Source of the DNA: Pedobacter sp. Leaf41
Lineage (GTDB): Bacteria > Bacteroidota > Bacteroidia > Sphingobacteriales > Sphingobacteriaceae
Assembly: GCF_001422545.1 (NCBI RefSeq)
Contig: NZ_LMLE01000007.1
Span: 62,001 to 126,000, forward strand
DNA length: 64,000 nt
Direction: 5' to 3'
The translations under genes and the position numbers were made by a program. Each line of letters starts with the position of its first letter. The first letter of the stretch is position 1. The notes beneath the pieces were generated by a model. The model was not told where the DNA came from and ran no database searches. It saw only the letters and a program-made list of their open reading frames with translations. Below, one piece after another: positions 43,732 to 52,475 of this stretch.

Positions 43732-45387
43732 TTAAACAATTTTCAAAGCAAAGGTGTAAGCGAGTTTAGGTTTATAATCTTTTATGTCGATCTCCAGATA
43801 ATTTTCATTCTGTTTAAAAGAAAGCTTTTGCCCCGTACTTAATAAGCCAACGCTGCTAATCGCTTTTTCCAAATAACTGCTTCCTTTTTTCATCGATTTT
43901 ATCTGTACGATACCCTTTTCTGGCCAGGCCATCACCACGGCATAAATCGCATTTCCCTTGGTGGTGAAACGGATATCTTCAGGTGTAAAAGGCTTACTTT
44001 TACCTTCATTAAAACCCTGATCTTTTAAAGCCTGATTATTTTCAGTTGAAGGACCCTCACCAAAGACTTTCCATGGCCGGGTATCATAAATCGCATCACT
44101 ATTAGCTTCCATCCATTCTCCAACCTCCTCTACAATTGCACGTTCCAATTCATCAATACTGCCGTTGCCACGTACAGGGATGCTCAGCAGAAAATTACCG
44201 TTTTTACTCACCACATCGGCCATAATCTGCACTACGGTTTTTGCACTTTTATAGCTTTTTTTATTGTAAATGGTTCTGTCGTAGTGCCAGGAACCGATGC
44301 AAGTATCGGCCTGCCATGGCAAAGGTTCAATTTCATTGCTATGGCCGCGTTCAATATCCCAAACCATACATTTACGCTGCTGCTTATCCAGTATCTTCCC
44401 GAAAATGACCGCTTCAAGTTTGTTATTTTTCTGAATACTTTTATTGTACATGTAAGATGCTAAACGCAGTCCTACATCACTCACTGGCCAAAGTGGTAAG
44501 GCTGTATCATCGAAATAAATAAGATCAGGACCATAGTTATCAATCAGTTCTACGGTACGATTGTAAAACTTTTCGCAGTAGGCTTTGGAAGGGATAGCGG
44601 CTCCGTTACCCCAATCCCACTGTTTGCCAGAAGCATCGTTATCCTGGCTATCTTCGCTAAGTGGATGATTTTGAGCATACAAATCCTGTGGATTGAGACC
44701 ATTCCACCATTTCCCTTTTCCATCGGCAGCTGTTAGCTTTCCATCATAAGGAACGCCCGCTAAATCACCTTTCAAATCAGCACGCTGGGCAGTTTCTAGC
44801 CAGGTCCAGGCATGTGCCGCATGAACGCTCACGCCGAAATACATTCCATTTGCCCGGGCTGCTTTTTCCCAACCTTTTATAATATCCTTCTTTGGGCCAA
44901 TTTGGGTGGAGTTCCATTTTTTCTGATAAGTACTTTTATACAGATCAAAATTATCGTGGTGATTGGCAAGCGCCATAAAATACTTTGCTCCTGCTTTTTT
45001 ATACAAGCTTAACAGCTCCTCCGGATTCCATTGGTCGGCTTTCCATTCATTGATTACGTCTTTAAAACCAAATTTAGAAGGATGTCCATATTTTTCAAGG
45101 TGGTATTTATACTTCTTGCTGCCTTCCATATACATTTCCCGGGCATACCAATCTCCATACTCAGGTTCGCATTGCGGACCCCAATGTGCCCAGATTCCAA
45201 ACTTTGCATTGCGGAACCAATCTGGTGTTTTGTAGGCAGAAAGCGATTCCCAGGTCGGCTTGAACGGACCCGGCAGGTATCCTATCCCTGGTGCATTGAA
45301 AATGTTTTGGGCTGCATTGAGATTTTTTCCCAGTGCTAAAGCCGGCACTCCAATGGCAAGCTGCTTAATTAAATCTCTTCTATTCAT
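43732..45387 (-). CDS. GH29 alpha-L-fucosidase with twin-arginine-like leader
   Basis: A 551-residue GH29 enzyme. The N-terminus MNRRDLIKQLAIGVPALALG has a twin-arginine motif followed by a hydrophobic stretch, suggesting Tat export. The family opening KFGIWAHWGPQ (about 63-73) and ANHHDNFDLY (about 140-149) are clear, and the nucleophile is probably Asp293 in LIYFDDTALPLW. A C-terminal beta-domain (about 455-551) follows. It releases alpha-L-fucose. It lies 56 nt after the hybrid two-component gene and 55 nt before the mutarotase gene. It differs clearly from the GH29 enzyme of locus 1, which has a Sec-type leader and a discoidin-like tail. Confidence 0.93.
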   Translation of the reverse strand: MNRRDLIKQLAIGVPALALGKNLNAAQNIFNAPGIGYLPGPFKPTWESLSAYKTPDWFRNAKFGIWAHWGPQCEPEYGDWYAREMYMEGSKKYKYHLEKYGHPSKFGFKDVINEWKADQWNPEELLSLYKKAGAKYFMALANHHDNFDLYKSTYQKKWNSTQIGPKKDIIKGWEKAARANGMYFGVSVHAAHAWTWLETAQRADLKGDLAGVPYDGKLTAADGKGKWWNGLNPQDLYAQNHPLSEDSQDNDASGKQWDWGNGAAIPSKAYCEKFYNRTVELIDNYGPDLIYFDDTALPLWPVSDVGLRLASYMYNKSIQKNNKLEAVIFGKILDKQQRKCMVWDIERGHSNEIEPLPWQADTCIGSWHYDRTIYNKKSYKSAKTVVQIMADVVSKNGNFLLSIPVRGNGSIDELERAIVEEVGEWMEANSDAIYDTRPWKVFGEGPSTENNQALKDQGFNEGKSKPFTPEDIRFTTKGNAIYAVVMAWPEKGIVQIKSMKKGSSYLEKAISSVGLLSTGQKLSFKQNENYLEIDIKDYKPKLAYTFALKIV

Positions 45388-45443
45388 TGTGGTTAATAGG
45401 TTTAGGATAATATTTGATTGGCGTCTTCAATATAATTCCTTGT

Positions 45444-48400
45444 TTACACTTTATTTTTTTGATACTCTGAAGGAAGCTGACCGAACTCCTCTTTGAAACA
45501 CTGCCTGAAATATATGGAACTGTTTATTCCCACCATGAACGATACTTCGTTGATGTTGTATTTCCCCGAATCAAGCAATTGAGCTGCCTTTTGCATTCTC
45601 ACTTTTCTTACCAGCTGATTAATGTTTTTTCCCGTTAGCGCTTTCAATTTTCTGTACAGAGTCGATTGGCTCATATTCATATTTTCGGCCAAAGTAGCAG
45701 CGTCCAAAACTTCCTGGTGCATTAATTTTTCTACTAAATTTGCAAACTCCTTTACAAAATCGTTTTCACGCCAGGGGTCGGCTTCCACTTCAGCAGGTAT
45801 AACTTCTGTACTTTTTATTTGATTAGATAACTGAGACAGCACTTCTTCATATAAACTTTTCCTTTTGGAAAGCAAATTATCTATCCTTCCATAAAGCAAT
45901 TGTGTGCTAATCGGTTTGGTGAGATAGGAATCCAAACCGAGCTCGTAGCCACGGTGTTTATCCATTTCAGAACTTTTTGCAGTGAGTAAAATTGTTGGAA
46001 TGTGGCTGGTTTCGCGTTCCAGTTTCAAAGCCTGGAGCATGGCAAACCCGTCCATTTCAGGCATCATTAAATCGCTTACAATGATATCCGGAACATGGCT
46101 TTTTGCAAGTTGAAAGCCTTGCTTACCATTCTCTGCAGTAATCACATTGTATTTTGATGCTAACAAAGTAGATAAATAAGCCCGCAAATCAACATCGTCT
46201 TCTACTAGCAAAACCACTGGCAGCAATTCTACCTGTGGTGTCTTTTGTTCATCAAGCACTGCATCGTGTTCGGATAGATAAGGAATTTGGGGCGATACTG
46301 GATTAGTCAATAACCTGACACTGAACTCGCTTCCCCAATCCAATTCACTTTTCACACTCACCTGCCCGTGATGGATGGCGGCCAATTGTTTCACAAGTGA
46401 TAAACCGACACCAGCGCCATCGCCTGTATTTTGAGGAACCTGATAAAACTTTTCAAATATTTTTTCCAGATGTGCTGACGCTATTCCACCACCTGTATCT
46501 TTCACTTTTATAACTGCCAAGTTTCCCTGGCTATTTTGTTCATAATCTAAAGAAACCATTACGCTGCCAGCTTTTGTGTGTTTGCAAGCGTTTGATAAGA
46601 GATTGTCGACAATGAGTTGTACAATTTCTCGATCGAACATCGTTTCGAAATCTTCACCGTTGGCCGTTAAACTGATGTTGATATTTTTGCTTTGACTAGC
46701 CTCAACATATTTTTGAACAATCTCTTCTAAAAGTTGCCTTAAAAATCCAGGCTGCAAAGCAAGTGGTTTATGTTGAGATTCAACTTTTCTAAATTCCAAC
46801 AGTTGATTAACCATCGAAAAAAGCCTGGTGGCACTTTTTTGAACTATTGAAAGGCGTTCCCGGTGTTTAGGCGACAGTTGGTTTTCATGCAAAAGATCTT
46901 CCAGCGGACCCAAAATCAATGTTAACGGTGTACGTAGTTCATGAGTAATATTGGTGTAGAAATTCATCCTCTCGGTATGCAAATTTCCTTCTTGTTCCAG
47001 TTGCTGCTTTTTTAAACTGAGTTGCGCTTCTGCATTTATTCGTTTAATGTAAAAGAAAAAGAATGCAATTATGGTGGCCAAAACCACAACGATATAAAAT
47101 GCAATGGCCAATGTGCTTAAGTAAAAAGGCGGCTTGATTGTGATTTGGAGGCTTTCATAATCTTCAGACCACTGCTCATTTTTTTGTCTGGTTCTAATTT
47201 TAAGTTCGTAACTGCCGTAGGGAATACTGCGGAAATCTATATTTTTTTCATCGCCAAGCGAAATCCATTTGTTATCAAAGCCCTGCAACTTATAACTGAA
47301 TTCCAAAAGATCATTCATGGCATAATCCATCACAGCTAGTTCAATGCGAAAGCTGTTTTCGCCGTACTTCAGATGAATTCTCTGTTCAGCATCTGGAAAC
47401 TTTTCAGTTTGTGCGCTGTGTTCATCCGTATTGAAAACCATCAGTCGGCTGATGTTAATTGGTGATGAAGGAAGTTTTAATGGGATGTTTACCGGATCAA
47501 AATAACAAGCGCCACTGGGCATTCCGAAAAAGAGTCGTCCGTTTTTATCTTTGGATACGCTGTTGTTGATGAAGCCGCCGAGTGGCAATCCAAATGCCTG
47601 ATCGTAGCTTAAAAGCCTTTTTTGAGCCGGCAGGTAACGGATTAAGCCCAGTCTCGTTGCACACCAAATATTTCCTTTCGGACTTTCCGTAATGGCGTTT
47701 ATCGTTAGCCAGGCATCTCCGAGATGAAGTGGAACAGTTTTAATTTTCCCCAGTTGATTGCCTGATAATTGATAAGACAAACCTTCATTTGTCGCAATCC
47801 AAATCGTATTTTCCGAATCGCGATACATATGGTTGATTGTATTACTGACCAATCCTTCCGCTTTGCTGACGCGTTTGATTAGTTTCCAGTTTCGATCGTA
47901 AATATAAATCCCCTGGCCGTAAGTGCCTACCCACATATTACCAAGATGGTCTTCTACCAAAGTTCTTGGAGAAAAATCGCCCATCATCGGCGTGGTGATG
48001 GTGATTTTCCGCAGCGTATCTATCCTCTGAGCAAGAATAAATAGGCCTTCCTGAGCGGCAAAACAAATATTTTTTCGGCTATCCTGCATAATTGCCCTAA
48101 CTTCCGACATGCGTTTTCCGCCATCAATTTTCTTCCAGCTATTGCTAGCTGGTTGATAACAGGAAACGCCTCCCTTTTGCAAACCAAACCATTTATTGCC
48201 GCTTTCATCTTCAAAACCCGACAAAAGGAAATCATCTCCCAGCAAGCTGTTATTGGCATTGATATGATCAACACGGCCATTATTATCTATCTGTAGAATA
48301 CCTTCACCGGTAGTAGCCAGCAAGGTTTTGTGTTGCTGATCGTTGATGATGGCCGTAACGGTAGCCGTTTTATTTCTTTCGCTCGAAAATTCTTGCTGTG

Positions 48401-49514
48401 GAAGAATAGAAAAAAACGGTTTTAAGTGAGAGGAAAAGGCCAAACCACCACTATAAATGGCTAACCAAACATTCCCAAACTGATCCTGATCGATGTTTTG
48501 TACGGAGGTATTGCTTCCATGAGTAAGCGCCAACGGCGTCGATACGCTGTAAGAAATTTCATCATTATTAATATTGAAATTGGGCGTCAAAGCAAATAAC
48601 TGCGAAGACTCAGCCCCAACCCAAATTTGATGTTGGACCTCTTTAATGGAAAAGATAAACGGTTCATTACGTTTAATCGACTTACTACTGAGTTTAACAT
48701 GATTCAGTTTCTTTGAAACCGGGTTATAAACAGTGAGCCCTTTTCTTGTGCCAATCCAGATGTTATTTTTGCTATCACAGAAGAGCGATTTTACTTCATT
48801 ATCTGGCAGAATTCCACCCGTAGTTTTTACATCCAACAGTTGAAGTTCTTTTGTTACCGGATTTAATATCGAAACCCCTTTATTTACATGGCCAATATAC
48901 AAAAGACCGTTTTTATCTTCAGCAAGCGACCATACACTGTTCTCTGGCATTTCCGGAACACTCTTCTGGTTAAAATGGAGGAACTTTTTTGAAGTCGTAT
49001 TAAATTGTTGAACCCCCTGGTGAAATGTAGCCAACCAAAGTTTTCCATTTTTACTTTTGATGATATCAGTAATGTCGTTCGTCGAAATTGAACTTTCATC
49101 CTTGGGGTGATGTACGAAATAGGAAAAGGTGTTTGTTTTTAAATCCAGTACGTTTAAACCATCAGATCTTGTGCCGATATAAAGCTTTTTGTTATCGTAC
49201 AAAAGCGTATTTATTTCACTGCTATTTACCGATTTACCATCCGGCTTTTCCGCTTTGTAAAAGTGTTTAAACGAATTGCTCGAAAAACGATTCAATCCTA
49301 ATTCAGTTGCTACCCAAATAAATCCATCGTGATCATGAACGACATCTAAAACCTGCTGATTTGATAATCCATCTTGTAAAGAAAGGTATTTCGTTTTTCC
49401 TTCCTGAGCAAACGAGAGAGCGGACACGTGTAATAGCATCACCAAAATAAAACCACTCAAAAAGCCACAATCTTTCAGTCTGTTAATAAAACTTTTGTGG
49501 ATTTTGTTATTCAT
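45444..49514 (-). CDS. hybrid two-component system (sensor kinase, receiver and AraC regulator in one protein)
   Basis: A 1356-residue HTCS. In order: a short N-terminal membrane or signal segment, periplasmic propeller repeats (for example DGFIWVATELGLNRF, NNIWIGTRKGLTVYN), a Y_Y_Y domain (about 720-790), a transmembrane helix (about 803-830), HisKA with His858 in THELRTPL, HATPase_c (DTGGGIA, then GAGVGLSLVKQL), a receiver with phospho-acceptor Asp1148 in VSDLMMPEMDG, and a C-terminal AraC domain (about 1255-1350, ending FGQLPSEY). It senses glycan fragments in the periplasm and activates the SusC/SusD locus upstream. It is complete, with no missing catalytic residue seen. Confidence 0.96.
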   Translation of the reverse strand: MNNKIHKSFINRLKDCGFLSGFILVMLLHVSALSFAQEGKTKYLSLQDGLSNQQVLDVVHDHDGFIWVATELGLNRFSSNSFKHFYKAEKPDGKSVNSSEINTLLYDNKKLYIGTRSDGLNVLDLKTNTFSYFVHHPKDESSISTNDITDIIKSKNGKLWLATFHQGVQQFNTTSKKFLHFNQKSVPEMPENSVWSLAEDKNGLLYIGHVNKGVSILNPVTKELQLLDVKTTGGILPDNEVKSLFCDSKNNIWIGTRKGLTVYNPVSKKLNHVKLSSKSIKRNEPFIFSIKEVQHQIWVGAESSQLFALTPNFNINNDEISYSVSTPLALTHGSNTSVQNIDQDQFGNVWLAIYSGGLAFSSHLKPFFSILPQQEFSSERNKTATVTAIINDQQHKTLLATTGEGILQIDNNGRVDHINANNSLLGDDFLLSGFEDESGNKWFGLQKGGVSCYQPASNSWKKIDGGKRMSEVRAIMQDSRKNICFAAQEGLFILAQRIDTLRKITITTPMMGDFSPRTLVEDHLGNMWVGTYGQGIYIYDRNWKLIKRVSKAEGLVSNTINHMYRDSENTIWIATNEGLSYQLSGNQLGKIKTVPLHLGDAWLTINAITESPKGNIWCATRLGLIRYLPAQKRLLSYDQAFGLPLGGFINNSVSKDKNGRLFFGMPSGACYFDPVNIPLKLPSSPINISRLMVFNTDEHSAQTEKFPDAEQRIHLKYGENSFRIELAVMDYAMNDLLEFSYKLQGFDNKWISLGDEKNIDFRSIPYGSYELKIRTRQKNEQWSEDYESLQITIKPPFYLSTLAIAFYIVVVLATIIAFFFFYIKRINAEAQLSLKKQQLEQEGNLHTERMNFYTNITHELRTPLTLILGPLEDLLHENQLSPKHRERLSIVQKSATRLFSMVNQLLEFRKVESQHKPLALQPGFLRQLLEEIVQKYVEASQSKNINISLTANGEDFETMFDREIVQLIVDNLLSNACKHTKAGSVMVSLDYEQNSQGNLAVIKVKDTGGGIASAHLEKIFEKFYQVPQNTGDGAGVGLSLVKQLAAIHHGQVSVKSELDWGSEFSVRLLTNPVSPQIPYLSEHDAVLDEQKTPQVELLPVVLLVEDDVDLRAYLSTLLASKYNVITAENGKQGFQLAKSHVPDIIVSDLMMPEMDGFAMLQALKLERETSHIPTILLTAKSSEMDKHRGYELGLDSYLTKPISTQLLYGRIDNLLSKRKSLYEEVLSQLSNQIKSTEVIPAEVEADPWRENDFVKEFANLVEKLMHQEVLDAATLAENMNMSQSTLYRKLKALTGKNINQLVRKVRMQKAAQLLDSGKYNINEVSFMVGINSSIYFRQCFKEEFGQLPSEYQKNKV

Positions 49515-49635
49515 AGCATTTGTGTTGAGACTATCTTGTTTCCATGAAAAAACTGGAAAACTAGCATCAGCGATATATTTGGTCTTTTCAAATATAGCAA
49601 TAACCGTTAAAATAACATTTATAAAAGGACTGATT

Positions 49636-49893
49636 TTACGCTTTTAATATCGGGAATTTTTTTCTGCCTATACGCCAATGTGAAGTGATTAATCCGAGCG
49701 GAGATTTACCCATAAAAACTTTATCGTTTTAGTTAATTTGATAGGTCGGTTTTCCCTCTTTTATCTCCAACTCAAGGCTGAGTTTCTGATCGGGCCATCG
49801 CTGAACAATTTTATTCTGCGCATGAATAAATGTTATTCCCAATAAAAAATTTAACATCAATAACGCAAAAATACTAAGATTGAAGATGTACAC
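49636..49893 (-). pseudogene. truncated GH97-like glycosidase remnant
   Basis: On the minus strand a GTG-started frame from 49893 encodes a signal peptide (ending FIHAQ) and about 28 mature residues, among them QRWPDQKLSLELEIKEGKP. It then meets TAA at 49729-49731. In the same frame the next 30 codons continue as NDKVFMGKSPLGLI before a second stop at 49636. Together they resemble the N-terminus of GH97 enzymes such as SusB (SPDxxL...GxPTYxL.YKxKxV...SxLGL, from memory), with a stop where the family has Tyr. The rest of the gene (about 600 codons) is missing. It lies between GH2 and the HTCS, so locus 4 probably once held a GH97. Confidence 0.6.
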
Positions 49894-49973
49894 TTTACTT
49901 TTATATAAATTAATTTAACATTTTGGTTGTTAGCGGTTTATACCTCATCACCTACAATTAAATTATAGTTATT

Positions 49974-52469
49974 CTAAAATACTTTAACTTTAAGGTCGGC
50001 TTTATTAAGCCATGGAGAACTAAACCTTACCAACACCTCATCATCAGCTTTTCCAGTCGCTTGTACATAAACAACCATTTTACCGTGAAAAACCCGTTGG
50101 CGGTTGTCGGCATAGTCCCCCATATCGCTATTGTTTCCAGATTCCATCCCTAATAACCTTGCACTACCAACAATTTGACAGGTAATTTCATTATCAGACA
50201 GTTCTACGCCGACGCCGTTTTCATCAACAATTTGAATTTCTATTTGCGCAATGCCTTTATTTCCTTTAACCTTAAGTTCTGAACCTTGTAGAATTTTGAT
50301 GGCGTATGGGTTTTTGCTTGTTTGTAATTCGTGACGGGTGATTTCTTTATCATTCTCATCAAGCCCTACCGCTTCTAAACGACCAGCAGCATAAGGTATA
50401 TCCCAAGAAATGATGCCATATTTATCATCGTATGGCTTGGTTTTTCCAATCTGTTTGCCGTTGAGTTCTAATTTTGCTTTTTTAGCATTGGTATAACAAA
50501 CCACCCGAATTTGCTGTCCTTCCTGGTAATTCCAGATTGGCCAGGCATCCATTGATGGTGCAATATCTTTTTTCGCTCCCTGGCCAGACTCCAAAAGCGA
50601 CCAGGCATCTTGAGCATTTCCACCATCTTTAAGCGGATAAGTACCCAGGTAAGCCATTGGCTTGTTAGACCAAAGCGCCTGGCGGAAATATCCGCGTGGC
50701 TTAACAAAACCGGCAAAATCAACCAAACCCGAATAAAAACCACGGGCAGGCCAGCGGCCAGATTCGCCAAGGTAATCGATACCCGTCCATAAAAACTGAC
50801 CGAAAATATGTTCATTATCACGTACAGCTTTCCAGGCTTCAAAATCGTGACGGTTTTCGCTACCAAAAAGAACACGTTTCGGATAGCGTTGGTGATCGGT
50901 TTGGTAACGGCTTTCGGTATAATTATAACCAGCAATATCAAGAGCTCCAGGATATTCGGTTTCGTTAGACATTGCTACGCCAGCCAAACCTGCCGTAACC
51001 GGACGATATGGATCGTATTTTTTAACCACCGAAACAAGCTTTTTAGCGATATCACCTAGATGCATGGCATTAGGGGCGTCTTTTTTGTAGCCTCCAAAAA
51101 TGGGCTGTGTAAATCCACCTTCTTTTGCACCAGCCAAAATTGGATGAGAATATGGATCGTTAGGATAATCAACCTCGTTACCGATACTCCAGGCGAAGAT
51201 AGAAAGGTGATTACGATCGCGTTTTACCATATCCGCTAAATCCCTTTCGCCCCATTCTTTAAAATAATCAAAAGAACCCTGGAAACCCGGAGTACCAACA
51301 TTCCAACCCTGCAACCATTTCCTCTTGGCGAATTCCCACTCATCAAAAGCTTCATTTAAAACCAGAATACCTAGCTCATCACATAATGCGTAAAGCGATG
51401 AAGCCTGTGGATTGTGACTGGTACGAATGGCGTTTACACCGAGACCTTTTAAAGTTTGCAACCTGCGTCGCCAAACTTCGGGGTAAACTTCTGAACCTAA
51501 AACACCTGAATCGTGATGCAGACAAACACCTTTTACCTTAAGTTCCTTACCATTTAGCGTCATGCCATGATCAGGATTAAAATGAATATTTCTAAACCCA
51601 GTGATAGTACTGGTTTGGTCTATTGTTTTACCATCCTGAACTACCGTGGTTCGAAGGGTGTACAGGTTTGGTTCATCGATACTCCATAATTTTGGCTGAT
51701 TAACTTTCAAATCAACCGACAGTTCGAGGTTAGATTGTCCCGTTAAATTTGCCTTTGCTTCTTTTTTAGCTACCACTGCACCGTTCTGGTTAAGCAACTC
51801 ATTAATCACTGTTACTTTGGCCGCTGTTGGCATTTCGTTGTTCAACGTAGTTTGCACTTTTAAATTTCCGTTAGCGCCTTGCACCGTGGCGAAAGCATAG
51901 ACACCCCATTGCTCCAAATGAACCGGATTCGCCTTTACCAACCATACATCGCGATAAATGCCAGAGCCGGTGTACCAGCGAGAGTCGGCATCTTGTGTAT
52001 GATCTACTTTAACCTGAATTTTATTTTCCTGGCCGAATTTTAAAAACGGCGTTATTTCGTATGCGAATGAAATATAGCCGTTAGGACGTTTACCAATTGA
52101 TTGTCCGTTGATAAAAACTTCGCTTCGATTGTAAACCCCTTCAAAATAGATGAAAAACTTTTCCTCCTGATCTTCTTTAGCAATGGTAACTTGTTTCTGA
52201 TACCAGCCCAAGCCTCCCGGGAGATAACCGGTAGCACTGGCCAACGTTGGGCTTAATGGTTGTTTAATGCTCCAATCGTGAGGCAGCTGTACATTCTTCC
52301 ACGATTTGCCATTGTCTTCCAAGGCTGCTTTGTCATCAATGTTTCCAAGATGAAACCGCCAGTTATCATTAATTTTTTCGGCTGTTCCAAAACCTGGTTG
52401 GGCAAAAGTATTCAGGCTCAACAAGATTGCAGCCAAGAAAAACATGATATATTTTTTCATTCGTTTCAT
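49974..52469 (-). CDS. GH2 beta-galactosidase-type glycosidase
   Basis: An 831-residue secreted GH2 enzyme: signal peptide to about 23, sugar-binding jelly roll (about 30-190), Ig-like domain (about 195-300), TIM barrel (about 300-600) and C-terminal beta domains. The acid/base is Glu432 in SIGNEVD and the nucleophile Glu538 in FGSENRHD. The motif VKGVCLHHDSG near 320 and IRTSHNPQA near 355 are typical of beta-galactosidases, but GH2 also has other activities. It begins 6 nt after the stop of the tandem GH43 gene. Confidence 0.92.
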   Translation of the reverse strand: MKRMKKYIMFFLAAILLSLNTFAQPGFGTAEKINDNWRFHLGNIDDKAALEDNGKSWKNVQLPHDWSIKQPLSPTLASATGYLPGGLGWYQKQVTIAKEDQEEKFFIYFEGVYNRSEVFINGQSIGKRPNGYISFAYEITPFLKFGQENKIQVKVDHTQDADSRWYTGSGIYRDVWLVKANPVHLEQWGVYAFATVQGANGNLKVQTTLNNEMPTAAKVTVINELLNQNGAVVAKKEAKANLTGQSNLELSVDLKVNQPKLWSIDEPNLYTLRTTVVQDGKTIDQTSTITGFRNIHFNPDHGMTLNGKELKVKGVCLHHDSGVLGSEVYPEVWRRRLQTLKGLGVNAIRTSHNPQASSLYALCDELGILVLNEAFDEWEFAKRKWLQGWNVGTPGFQGSFDYFKEWGERDLADMVKRDRNHLSIFAWSIGNEVDYPNDPYSHPILAGAKEGGFTQPIFGGYKKDAPNAMHLGDIAKKLVSVVKKYDPYRPVTAGLAGVAMSNETEYPGALDIAGYNYTESRYQTDHQRYPKRVLFGSENRHDFEAWKAVRDNEHIFGQFLWTGIDYLGESGRWPARGFYSGLVDFAGFVKPRGYFRQALWSNKPMAYLGTYPLKDGGNAQDAWSLLESGQGAKKDIAPSMDAWPIWNYQEGQQIRVVCYTNAKKAKLELNGKQIGKTKPYDDKYGIISWDIPYAAGRLEAVGLDENDKEITRHELQTSKNPYAIKILQGSELKVKGNKGIAQIEIQIVDENGVGVELSDNEITCQIVGSARLLGMESGNNSDMGDYADNRQRVFHGKMVVYVQATGKADDEVLVRFSSPWLNKADLKVKVF

Positions 52470-52475
52470 TATTGT

